This document shows positions 1 to 7,022 of a stretch of DNA of 64,000 nucleotides, in pieces. Both the position numbers and the translations under genes were made by a program. This stretch comes from Mycobacterium triplex (GTDB lineage Bacteria; Actinomycetota; Actinomycetes; Mycobacteriales; Mycobacteriaceae), in assembly GCF_000689255.1 (NCBI RefSeq), contig NZ_HG964446.1:4012734-4076733 (forward strand), in the 5' to 3' direction. Below the pieces are notes generated by a model. It had not been told where the DNA came from. It did no database searches and was given only the letters and a program-made list of their open reading frames with translations. How positions within the stretch are numbered: position 1 is the stretch's first letter; every line of letters starts with the position of its first letter.

Positions 1-1315
1 GGACTCGTTGACCGGGCTGGCCAATCAGCGACTATTTGGCGATCGGCTGGCGCACGCGGTCCGATTGCACATTCATCACGCCATCCCGGTCAGCGTAATT
101 GCGCTCAATATCAGTGATTTCAAGATGGTCAATGACACGCTCGGTTATGCCGTCGGCGACGAGCTGCTGCGCGGCGTCGGCGAGCGGCTCCAAGCGAATG
201 TCCGCTCCCCCGACACGGTCGCGCGAATAAACGGAGACGACTTCGCCATCCTGGTCGAAGACCGCCCCGAAGTCGCGGCACAGGTTGCCCGGAAACTCGT
301 CTATGCCTTCGATGAACCGCTCGACCTCGAGAATCACCGGCTGCACGTACATCTCAACATCGGCGTGGCCTCGGCCGGACCGCAAGGCGGCTCGGCCCTG
401 ATGCCGGGCGAGCTGCTCGAGCAGGCCGCCGCGGCCCGCAGCTGGGCCCAGCAGGCCAGCTCGACCGAGGTGCAGACGTTCACCCCCGGCATGGCTGCCC
501 GGCGGAGCAAACAGCCGACCCACGACGACAGCATGGCCCGTCTGCAATTGCTCGGCGAACTGCGGCGGGCCATCGACGACCGGCTGCTGACCCTGCTGTA
601 CCAACCGAAATTCGACATGGCGACCGGATCCGTGTGTGGCGCCGAAGCATTGGTGCGATGGGAACACCCCGAACTCGGCACGCTCGAACCCGGCGAGTTC
701 TTACCGTTGGTCCGCGACCACGGGCTGATGAATGCCGTCACCGACCTGGTGCTGTCACGGGCGGTCGCCGACGCGTCGGCGTGGTACGCGACCGGCGCCG
801 CCATCCCCGTGGCGATCAACTTGTGGGCGCCCTCCCTGGACGACGACGCCCTGCCCGACCGCATCCTGTCGGTGCTACAGGCGCGCCGCGTGTCCGCTGA
901 TTCGCTGACGATCGAAATCACCGAGGACCTGTTAGTGGCCGACCTGGTGAAGGCCCGCACGGTGCTCAATCGGCTGCGCGAGTCCGGCATCCGGGTGGCG
1001 ATCGACGACTTCGGCAGCGGTTACGCCTCGCTGACGTATCTGCGCGAACTGCCCATCGACGACGTCAAACTCGACCGGCTGTTCATCGCGCCGATTCTGC
1101 ACGACGAACGCGCCGCCACGATTGCGCGATCGGTGATCGAGTTGACGACGACGTTCGGCATCGCCACGATCGCCGAGGGCGTCGGCGACGCGGAAACGGC
1201 CCGCCGGCTCAAGGAATACGGTTGCGACGCCGTGCAGGGCAACTTCTTCTGCCCGCCGGTGCCCGCCTCCGAGATTCCGCATGTCCCGCAGAACGCGACG
1301 CTCGCGGCCCAGTAA
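1..1315 (+). CDS. GGDEF-EAL cyclic-di-GMP turnover protein (5' end outside window)
   Basis: The frame is open from base 2 and begins inside a GGDEF domain (DSLTGLANQ), so the start and any N-terminal sensor lie upstream of the window. The signature loop is NGDDF near base 230, a relaxed GGDEF, and an RSPD inhibitory I-site sits five residues before it. The EAL domain follows (bases about 590-1280) with EAL in GAEALVRW, INLW, EITE, IDDFGSGY, VKLDR, AEGV and QGNFF, so the metal and substrate residues of an active c-di-GMP phosphodiesterase are kept. Mycobacterial tandem GGDEF-EAL proteins such as Rv1354c and MSDGC-1 can both make and degrade c-di-GMP. I infer a functional phosphodiesterase; cyclase activity is less sure because of the degenerate loop. 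Confidence 0.93.
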   Translation, partial: DSLTGLANQRLFGDRLAHAVRLHIHHAIPVSVIALNISDFKMVNDTLGYAVGDELLRGVGERLQANVRSPDTVARINGDDFAILVEDRPEVAAQVARKLVYAFDEPLDLENHRLHVHLNIGVASAGPQGGSALMPGELLEQAAAARSWAQQASSTEVQTFTPGMAARRSKQPTHDDSMARLQLLGELRRAIDDRLLTLLYQPKFDMATGSVCGAEALVRWEHPELGTLEPGEFLPLVRDHGLMNAVTDLVLSRAVADASAWYATGAAIPVAINLWAPSLDDDALPDRILSVLQARRVSADSLTIEITEDLLVADLVKARTVLNRLRESGIRVAIDDFGSGYASLTYLRELPIDDVKLDRLFIAPILHDERAATIARSVIELTTTFGIATIAEGVGDAETARRLKEYGCDAVQGNFFCPPVPASEIPHVPQNATLAAQ

Positions 1316-1328
1316 TCACGCCAGGGCA

Positions 1329-1334
1329 TAGGGT
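1329..1334 (+). promoter_or_regulatory. -10 box TAGGGT, leaderless-type start for the LLM gene
   Basis: TAGGGT ends six bases before the GTG at 1341 and no Shine-Dalgarno is visible. This is the TANNNT-to-start spacing typical of mycobacterial leaderless transcripts. The same arrangement recurs at several genes in this window. Confidence 0.4.
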
Positions 1335-1340
1335 GGCGCC

Positions 1341-2354
1341 GTGCACATTGACGTGATGACGGTTCCGCAACCGTTGACTCAGATCGGCGGCGTGGCCCAG
1401 CGGACGCAGGCCGCGGGGTTCTCCGGCCTGCTGTTCACCGAGACCGGCCGCACCGCCTACCTCAACGCCGCCGTGGCATCCCAAGCCGCTCCCGGACTCG
1501 AGCTGTCCACCGGTGTCGCGGTCGCGTTCCCGCGCAGTCCCTTCGTCACCGCCGCCGAGGCGTGGGAGCTGCAGGAGGCGACCGGCGGCAACTTCCGGCT
1601 GGGCCTGGGCACCCAGGTGCGCACGCACGTGGTGCGCCGCTACGGTGTCCCGTTCGAACGCCCCGGCCCGCGGCTGCGCGACTACGTGCTGGCGGTCAAG
1701 GCGTGCTTCTCGGCGTTTCGCACCGGCACGCTCGATCACCACGGCGAGTTCTACGACCTCGACTTCATCACCCCGCAGTGGAGCGCCGGCCCCATCGACG
1801 CGCCGGATCCGAAAGTCGATGTCGCGGCGGTCAATCCGTGGATGCTGCGGATGGCCGGCGAGGTGGCCGACGGGGTGCACGTCCATCCGCTCGGCGAGCT
1901 CGGCTATCTGAAACGTCACGTGCTGCCGAACATCGCCGCGGGCGCGGAGAAGGCCGGGCGCTCACCGGCGGACATCGCGGTCATCGTCCCGGCGATGACG
2001 ATCGTCGGCGACAGCGACGAGGAGCTGCACTCCCAGCGCGAGACGGTGCGCGTCAGCATGGCCTTCTACGGCAGCACCCCCAACTACGCGTTCATCTGGG
2101 ACGAGGCCGGGTTCGAGGGCACCACCGCCCGCATCCGCGAGAAGCAGAAGGCCGGCGATCTCGCGGGCATGGCCGCCCAGATCTCCGACGAGCACATCGC
2201 GGCGTTCGCCACCGAGTCGACGTGGGACGGCCTGGCCGACGCGCTGACCCGGAAGTACGGCGGAATCGCCACGCGCGTAGCCCTTTACAACGCCCTGGGC
2301 GACGACGAGCGCTTCGAACGGTACGGAGAGGTCGCCCGCCGGCTGCGTCAGTGA
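1341..2354 (+). CDS. LLM-class (F420-type) oxidoreductase, TIGR03617-like
   Basis: This 337-residue luciferase-like monooxygenase-family protein has a TIM-barrel pattern: AGFSGLLFTETG early, RLGLGTQVRTHVVRRYGVPFE in the middle and a C-terminal helix region ending GEVARRLRQ. The GTQVR...R-G-V-F signature matches the F420-dependent LLM subfamily TIGR03617 as I recall it. Such enzymes use F420 (or FMN) for hydride transfer to an organic substrate in the cytoplasm; the substrate here is unknown. The GTG start directly follows a -10-like box, which supports a leaderless start. It is one of four LLM genes in the window and is followed by a strong hairpin at the convergent junction with the DsbA-like gene. 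Confidence 0.88.
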   Translation: MHIDVMTVPQPLTQIGGVAQRTQAAGFSGLLFTETGRTAYLNAAVASQAAPGLELSTGVAVAFPRSPFVTAAEAWELQEATGGNFRLGLGTQVRTHVVRRYGVPFERPGPRLRDYVLAVKACFSAFRTGTLDHHGEFYDLDFITPQWSAGPIDAPDPKVDVAAVNPWMLRMAGEVADGVHVHPLGELGYLKRHVLPNIAAGAEKAGRSPADIAVIVPAMTIVGDSDEELHSQRETVRVSMAFYGSTPNYAFIWDEAGFEGTTARIREKQKAGDLAGMAAQISDEHIAAFATESTWDGLADALTRKYGGIATRVALYNALGDDERFERYGEVARRLRQ

Positions 2355-2358
2355 CGCC

Positions 2359-2449
2359 CTCGCCGAACGTGGGGGATATGCACGAAAAGTGCTGGAATTG
2401 CGTGCATATCCCCCACGCTCGACGTTGCCTTGCGATGCCGCTGAACGGT
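2359..2449. repeat. 91-bp hairpin repeat, copy A (mirrored copy at 11260-11350)
   Basis: It contains a perfect 17-bp stem, CGTGGGGGATATGCACG at 2368-2384 pairing with 2401-2417, around a 16-nt loop, preceded by CTCGCCGAA and followed by a 32-bp conserved tail ending CTGAACGGT. The same 91 bp occur in opposite orientation at 11260-11350 with only three differences, two of which swap a G-C stem pair for T-A. It lies between convergent genes (ends at 2354 and 2592), so it may act as a bidirectional transcription terminator or be a REP-like mobile palindrome. Confidence 0.85.
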
Positions 2450-2591
2450 CTAAGCGGCACGGCAACCACCTCGAGTTCCCGCGGGACTCGACGGGTGTCT
2501 GCGGGAACGTCTTTGATGCACCGTGGGCATGACGCCAATTTCGCGCCACTGGCGCCAAATCAGAAGTGTGTTCCAGCCGTCGAGCGGGACA

Positions 2592-3290
2592 TCAGCCCCC
2601 GGCGAGCCGCTCCACATCGATGACCTCACCGCGATTGATGCTGACCCAATCGCGACCATCGAGATACGGGCGCAGACTCTTGCCGATCAGCTCGGCATCG
2701 GCGGCTGACTTGGGCCGCTGCAGTTCGTAGACATGCGGCAGCTCGGCCATCCCGATCACGACGTCCCACAGTTTCAGCGCGGCCCGCCCGGTCGGCGGAT
2801 CCACCAACACCGGACCGAACAGGCATTGCCCGTCGATGAACAGCGTCGGGACACCGTAACCGCCGGCATCCACCACTCGCTGATGCTCGACGCGAACGTC
2901 GTCGTGGGTGCTCGGGTCGTCAAGTGCCGCATCGAGAATCGCGTCGTCGACGCCGATGTCGCGCAGCAGGCGTCGCGCCACCGCCGGCTCGTGCGGCTTG
3001 CCGCCGAGGGTGTGCAATTCGCGGCCGATCGCGGCATACCACCGGTCGAGCAGCGACATGTCGGTTCGACGCAACAGCGCGCCGATCCGCATCAACGACC
3101 AGCCGTAGGACCAGTCCCGCTCCCACGGGTGCTTCTTGCCCTCGACCCGGTTGATCTCTTCCAGGCTGAAGAACCGCCAATCGACGGTGATGCCCAGTTG
3201 GTCGCGGACGTCACGAATCCACAATGACGTCTGAAAGGCGAAGGGGCACATCGGGTCGAAGTGGAAGTCCACCACGGTGTTCATCCCCAC
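2592..3290 (-). CDS. DsbA-family protein, Rv2466c-like, with CPFA active site
   Basis: It has a thioredoxin/DsbA fold opened by DFHFDPMCPFAF, a helical insertion, and the cis-proline segment GVPTLFIDGQCLFGPVL. It resembles M. tuberculosis Rv2466c, a mycothiol-dependent reductase, which from memory has CPWC at this site. Here the second cysteine is replaced by alanine (C-P-F-A), so a disulfide-exchange mechanism would need to be one-cysteine (glutaredoxin-like with mycothiol) or lost. I chose the GTG at 3290 because GGAG lies six bases upstream; a longer form starting at 3323 and an ATG at 3284 are possible. No signal peptide is seen, so it is cytoplasmic. The gene lies just downstream of a hypothetical gene on the same strand. 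Confidence 0.85.
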   Translation of the reverse strand: MGMNTVVDFHFDPMCPFAFQTSLWIRDVRDQLGITVDWRFFSLEEINRVEGKKHPWERDWSYGWSLMRIGALLRRTDMSLLDRWYAAIGRELHTLGGKPHEPAVARRLLRDIGVDDAILDAALDDPSTHDDVRVEHQRVVDAGGYGVPTLFIDGQCLFGPVLVDPPTGRAALKLWDVVIGMAELPHVYELQRPKSAADAELIGKSLRPYLDGRDWVSINRGEVIDVERLAGG

Positions 3291-3327
3291 AGCATTCTCC
3301 GACGACGTCGTTCGCTCAACCATCGAG

Positions 3328-3807
3328 CTACGACTTGGGCCGCACTCCGGCGGCGCGGTACACGAAGACCGGATCGACCGGGAACCGCAGCGAGGTGGCC
3401 GGCAGTGCCTGCAGCACCTCGTCGGGAACTTTTCTCTTGTAGTGCAGCCTCATCGACCCGCTGAAAGCGCGGTCCACACCCCGCAGGTCGATGTCGATCA
3501 GCAGGCCCTTCCTGGTGACCGTCGCGGCGGCCGGGCCCTTGTTCACATCCCAGGAACAGTCGATGGACCGCAGCGTGGAGTCGCCGCGCGTGGGAAAGGT
3601 GGCGACCACGCGCGCGGCGCTGAACGCGAACGCGCCCATATAGCGCGACACGCCTGAGGCCGAAAACACACCCGGGACATGTCCGCTGAAATGCCGTATG
3701 ACGCCGACCCGGTTGGCCAGAAAGATCAGCCCCTCGGCCTCGAGCTCGTCGTGCAGCTCGTCGGGCACGTTGGTTAGCTGCGACCAGTTGCGGAGTAAGC
3801 CAAGCAC
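3328..3807 (-). CDS. Hypothetical protein, possible acetoacetate-decarboxylase-like fold
   Basis: This 159-residue protein has no signal peptide. I do not recognise the family with certainty. It has a beta-rich core with FSASGVSRYMGAFAFSAARVVATFP and a C-terminal SLRFPVDPVFVYRAAG. The GTG at 3807 is the only usual start codon after the preceding stop; the frame could otherwise be read back to the stop codon of the upstream lipoprotein gene (3847), so the two are probably co-transcribed. The next gene downstream is the DsbA-like gene about 40 bp away. Its role is unknown. Confidence 0.6.
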   Translation of the reverse strand: MLGLLRNWSQLTNVPDELHDELEAEGLIFLANRVGVIRHFSGHVPGVFSASGVSRYMGAFAFSAARVVATFPTRGDSTLRSIDCSWDVNKGPAAATVTRKGLLIDIDLRGVDRAFSGSMRLHYKRKVPDEVLQALPATSLRFPVDPVFVYRAAGVRPKS

Positions 3808-3846
3808 AGCCAGACGGTAGCTGAGGCGCTGCTCGTTCGCAGCGTT

Positions 3847-4299
3847 TTACCGCACAGTCACGATCGCCGTGTACTGGCAAACCGGCGTCGTGTTCTTGCC
3901 CACAAAGCTGGAGTAATACGTGGAAATGGTCGTGGTGCCCGGCTTCAGCGCCGTGAACATCCAGACCTCGGTGCCGGGCGCTCCCAAGGCGTCGGTGCTC
4001 GGCTGCACATACTGGTGACTTGTTTGCTCGATGATCGACCCGTCGGCGATCTTGGCGTCGACCTGCCACCGGAACGGGGTGCTGTAATTCGCCCCCAACT
4101 GCACTTTGAGCGTGTTGCCCACCGACAGCGTGACGTTCTGGGTGATGTTGTTCTGCTTCAGCACCTGATCCATGGGCACCACGAGGGCCTGGGACGTCGG
4201 CGGGTTTCTGCTCTCGAAGTGGCAACCCACCAGCATCGACGAGACGATAATCGCGACGGTCACGGACAGCCTGATCTTCACGAAAGTCATCCCCTCCAT
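3847..4299 (-). CDS. Chagasin-like (I42) protease-inhibitor lipoprotein
   Basis: The 150-residue protein begins with a hydrophobic signal and a lipobox, SSMLVGC, so it is predicted to be a lipid-anchored exported protein. The mature part fits the chagasin / I42 inhibitor layout: an NxxTxxxW loop (NYSTPFRW), a GxxG loop before an aromatic (GAPGTEVWMF) and a final beta strand TAIVTV. I42 proteins block papain-type cysteine proteases by inserting three loops into the active site. The third loop (normally RPW) is weak here, so the inhibitory role is inferred. The start at 4299 has poor ribosome-binding context; a second ATG at 4290 is immediately preceded by GGAGGGG. It is divergent from the MauE fusion gene and only about 50 bp from it. 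Confidence 0.72.
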   Translation of the reverse strand: MEGMTFVKIRLSVTVAIIVSSMLVGCHFESRNPPTSQALVVPMDQVLKQNNITQNVTLSVGNTLKVQLGANYSTPFRWQVDAKIADGSIIEQTSHQYVQPSTDALGAPGTEVWMFTALKPGTTTISTYYSSFVGKNTTPVCQYTAIVTVR

Positions 4300-4349
4300 T
4301 ATGGCCGTGCACAGAATGTTCCCGTTCGCATGTTGACCGAAGGGTTGTG

Positions 4350-5807
4350 ATGATCACCGTGTTGGTAGCACGCCTGCTCCTGGCCGGAATCTTTGCCGTC
4401 GCCGCGCTGGCGAAGCTGGCCGATCGCGGCGCGGCGCGGCGGGCAGTGACGGCATTCGGCGTGCCGCAGACGGCCGCGGCAATCGTAGGAACAGCGCTGA
4501 CAACGACGGAGTTCGCCGTCGCGGCTCTCCTGGTCGCAGGGAACCGAGCCGGCGCGCCGGCGGCCCTGCTCCTGCTGGCGGGATTCGCGGCGGCGGTGCT
4601 GGTGAATCTCGCGCGGGGCCGACGCCCGGAGTGCCACTGCTTTGGGCGGCTGTCCTCCGGTCCCCTCGGGTGGCCGACGCTGGCCCGAAATGCGTGTTTC
4701 GCCGCGCTGGCCGCGTTCGTGGCATGCGACGGGCAGTTCGGCTGGCCCTTAACGGCTTTCGGGATCGTGATGCTCGCCCTGTGGCTCGGCCCGGCGGCGC
4801 GGCGGCGCTGGATGGCGCGCGCGGGCGCTGCCGACGGCTTGGCGCTGCCGGATCGGGCCGGCAACATCTGGACCCTGGACAGGCTGGCCCAACCTCGTCG
4901 TCCCCTCGTGCTCGTCTTCAGCCAACCCGGTTGCGGCGCATGCGATCTGTTGCTGCCCGAGGTGGCCCGATGGCAGGACGACCTGGCCGGGCGCGTCAGC
5001 ATCGCCCTCGTCAACGCGGGGCCCGCCGGCCACCGTGTCCCGATCGAGTTGATCGACGAGCGTCGGGCCGCGTTTGCCGCCTTCGGCATCACCGCCACCC
5101 CCAGCGCCGTGCTGATCGACGACGGCCGAAGGTCCGACGTCGCGCGCGGTGCCGGCGCGATCGGCGACCTCGTCGACGACGCGGTCCGGATCTCCGATCA
5201 GTCCAGACTCAGCCGGCGGCGGTTGCTGCAGCGGGCCACCGCCTTTCCCGTCGTCGCGGCCACCGCCGCTGCCTGCGATTCCGACCGCCCCACCACCGAC
5301 GTCAAAGCCCTCCAGGTCGAAGACGTCTGGATGTGCGACCAAACCTTCGCACTATGCACCACCGCCCCGTGTGTGCCGTCTGCGACCGATCCCAACATTT
5401 CGGTGTGCGACTGCGTCGTCGTCAACGGCAACTCGATCGGATCCAAGAACTGCAGCGACCGGGCCCAATCCGGCAACAAGATCCGTTCGGCCTTCTCGAC
5501 GGTCAACATCAACGCGAACTTCGCTGTGCTGAGCTGCCCGTCCGGCGCGGCCTGGGCGAATTGCCTCGACGTGGAATGCGAGATCGATGCGACCAACCCC
5601 GCCCGCGCCAAGTGCCAATGCGTGACGGTGAAATCCGGCCCGTCGATCACCTTCGGCGGCGGCTGCGACACCGCCACCTGCACCTCGACCACCTGGTCGG
5701 CCGCGACCCCCGAGATGTATCAGGACGGCATGCGACAGCTCCGGGCGGCGATGGATCGGGTGGGTAAGCCGGTCACCTTTCCCAAACCTTGCCCCGCGCC
5801 AAAGTAA
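4350..5807 (+). CDS. MauE/DoxX-type membrane protein fused to thioredoxin and a Cys-rich C-terminal domain
   Basis: The 485-residue protein has three parts. Residues 1-150 form four hydrophobic helices with the MauE signature ECHCFG (95-99). Residues 160-275 are a thioredoxin fold with a CGAC active site (195-198) and cis-proline P251, as in MauD/TlpA. Then an internal SRRRLLQ (288-294), a hydrophobic stretch and AAAC (C309) look like a second Tat-type signal with a lipobox, followed by about 175 residues with 14 cysteines, several as CDC and CQC. MauE and MauD help form disulfides in the methylamine dehydrogenase small subunit, itself a Tat-exported Cys-rich protein. I infer a disulfide-forming membrane protein fused to its own client. 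The ATG at 4350 has GAAGGG five bases upstream. Confidence 0.85.
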   Translation: MITVLVARLLLAGIFAVAALAKLADRGAARRAVTAFGVPQTAAAIVGTALTTTEFAVAALLVAGNRAGAPAALLLLAGFAAAVLVNLARGRRPECHCFGRLSSGPLGWPTLARNACFAALAAFVACDGQFGWPLTAFGIVMLALWLGPAARRRWMARAGAADGLALPDRAGNIWTLDRLAQPRRPLVLVFSQPGCGACDLLLPEVARWQDDLAGRVSIALVNAGPAGHRVPIELIDERRAAFAAFGITATPSAVLIDDGRRSDVARGAGAIGDLVDDAVRISDQSRLSRRRLLQRATAFPVVAATAAACDSDRPTTDVKALQVEDVWMCDQTFALCTTAPCVPSATDPNISVCDCVVVNGNSIGSKNCSDRAQSGNKIRSAFSTVNINANFAVLSCPSGAAWANCLDVECEIDATNPARAKCQCVTVKSGPSITFGGGCDTATCTSTTWSAATPEMYQDGMRQLRAAMDRVGKPVTFPKPCPAPK

Positions 5808-5845
5808 GGCCGGCGTTTTTGGGCACGCGTTTGCTGCGGGTCGGG

Positions 5846-5851
5846 TAGCTT
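5846..5851 (+). promoter_or_regulatory. -10 box TAGCTT, leaderless-type start for the DUF5685 gene
   Basis: TAGCTT ends six bases before the ATG at 5858 and no Shine-Dalgarno is present in the 50-base gap after the MauE fusion gene. The gene may therefore be transcribed on its own as a leaderless message. Confidence 0.4.
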
Positions 5852-5857
5852 CTGTGC

Positions 5858-6931
5858 ATGTTCGGCATCATCCGGCCCTGCCGTCATCGACTCGGCAGTG
5901 AGCTCGCGGCAGCCTGGACCGCACAACTGTGTGGATTGTGTCTGGCCCTGCGCGACGACTACGGCCAGTCCGCGCGGATAGCCACCAACTACGACGGCCT
6001 GGTGGTTTCGCTGCTGGTCGAGGCGCAGTCACCCGAACAACCCACCCGCCGCAAGGCCGGGCCGTGCCCGGGGCGTGGCATGCGGCGCGCCGACGTGGCG
6101 ACCGGCGACTGCGCGCGACTGGCCGCCGTCGTGTCGCTGGCCCTGGCCGCGGCACGGGTCCGCGATCATGTCGACGACCACGACGGCATGGTCGGGGCGG
6201 CCGGTGTGCGACCGGCCGCGCGGCGCATCGCCGAACGCTGGGTGCGCCAGGGCACCGACACCGGCCACACCCTGGGATTCGACACCGGCGTGCTGATCGC
6301 CGCGATGGACCGCCAGGTCGCACTCGAGGCGACGGCACGCCCCGGCGAGCTGCTCACGGTGACCGAGCCGACCGAGACCGCGGTCGCCGAGGCTTTCGCG
6401 CACACCGCCGTGCTGGCCGGTCGCCCGGGCAACGTGGCGCCGCTGCGCGAGATCGGTCAGCTGTTCGGGCGGGTGGCACATCTGCTCGACGCGGTCGAGG
6501 ACTACGACGACGACCTGAAGCGCGGCAAGTGGAACCCGTTGGCCGCCACCGAAACTCCGATGGACCAGGCCCGCGCCCTGTGTGACGACGCGGCGCTGGG
6601 CATCGAATTGGCGCTGGCCGACGTCGAATTCAGCGACGGCCGGCTGGCGCAGCGGTTGCTGACCCGCGAGGTACGACGGGCGATCTCGCGCACCTTCAGC
6701 CGATCCGGTCATCCCAGCTGCGGCACCCCGCACGGCCAGCAGGACGGGATCAACTTCGGCCACCAACCCGTCGCCGGCGCCGCCGGTTACCCGATCGGCG
6801 AAAACCCCGAGGGCCAAACACCCGGCGCGGGCGTCAAGCGCAAGGGTGGCGGCGGGGACGGCGCCTGCATCTGCTGCTGCGATGGCTGCGACTGCTGCTG
6901 CGATTGCGGAGACTGCTGCGACTGCTCATAA
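5858..6931 (+). CDS. DUF5685 family protein with polycysteine C-terminal tail
   Basis: The 357-residue protein opens with MFGIIRPC...LCGLC (C8, C25, C28), the recognisable start of the DUF5685 actinobacterial family, followed by a largely alpha-helical body (ALAAARVRDHVDDHDG, EDYDDDLKRGKWNPLAA). The last 21 residues carry 12 cysteines interleaved with Asp and Gly (CICCC, CDCCC, CDC). The family's function is not established. The N-terminal cysteines and the tail suggest metal binding or thiol chemistry, and placement straight after the MauE-thioredoxin fusion strengthens a redox link. The start is fixed by the -10 box directly upstream. No signal peptide is seen. Confidence 0.85.
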   Translation: MFGIIRPCRHRLGSELAAAWTAQLCGLCLALRDDYGQSARIATNYDGLVVSLLVEAQSPEQPTRRKAGPCPGRGMRRADVATGDCARLAAVVSLALAAARVRDHVDDHDGMVGAAGVRPAARRIAERWVRQGTDTGHTLGFDTGVLIAAMDRQVALEATARPGELLTVTEPTETAVAEAFAHTAVLAGRPGNVAPLREIGQLFGRVAHLLDAVEDYDDDLKRGKWNPLAATETPMDQARALCDDAALGIELALADVEFSDGRLAQRLLTREVRRAISRTFSRSGHPSCGTPHGQQDGINFGHQPVAGAAGYPIGENPEGQTPGAGVKRKGGGGDGACICCCDGCDCCCDCGDCCDCS

Positions 6932-7022
6932 GGTGGCTCGTCGAACTCGTTGTGCCATTACGTGTTTGTGATGTGATTCGGCCCAGGTAACCAGACGCCG
7001 TCTCGTACGGCAGGATGGGCAC

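Noticed and set aside
3281..5098. 605-codon minus-strand frame
   Set aside because: It covers the DsbA-like, hypothetical, lipoprotein and MauE genes antisense or out of frame, with low-complexity composition.
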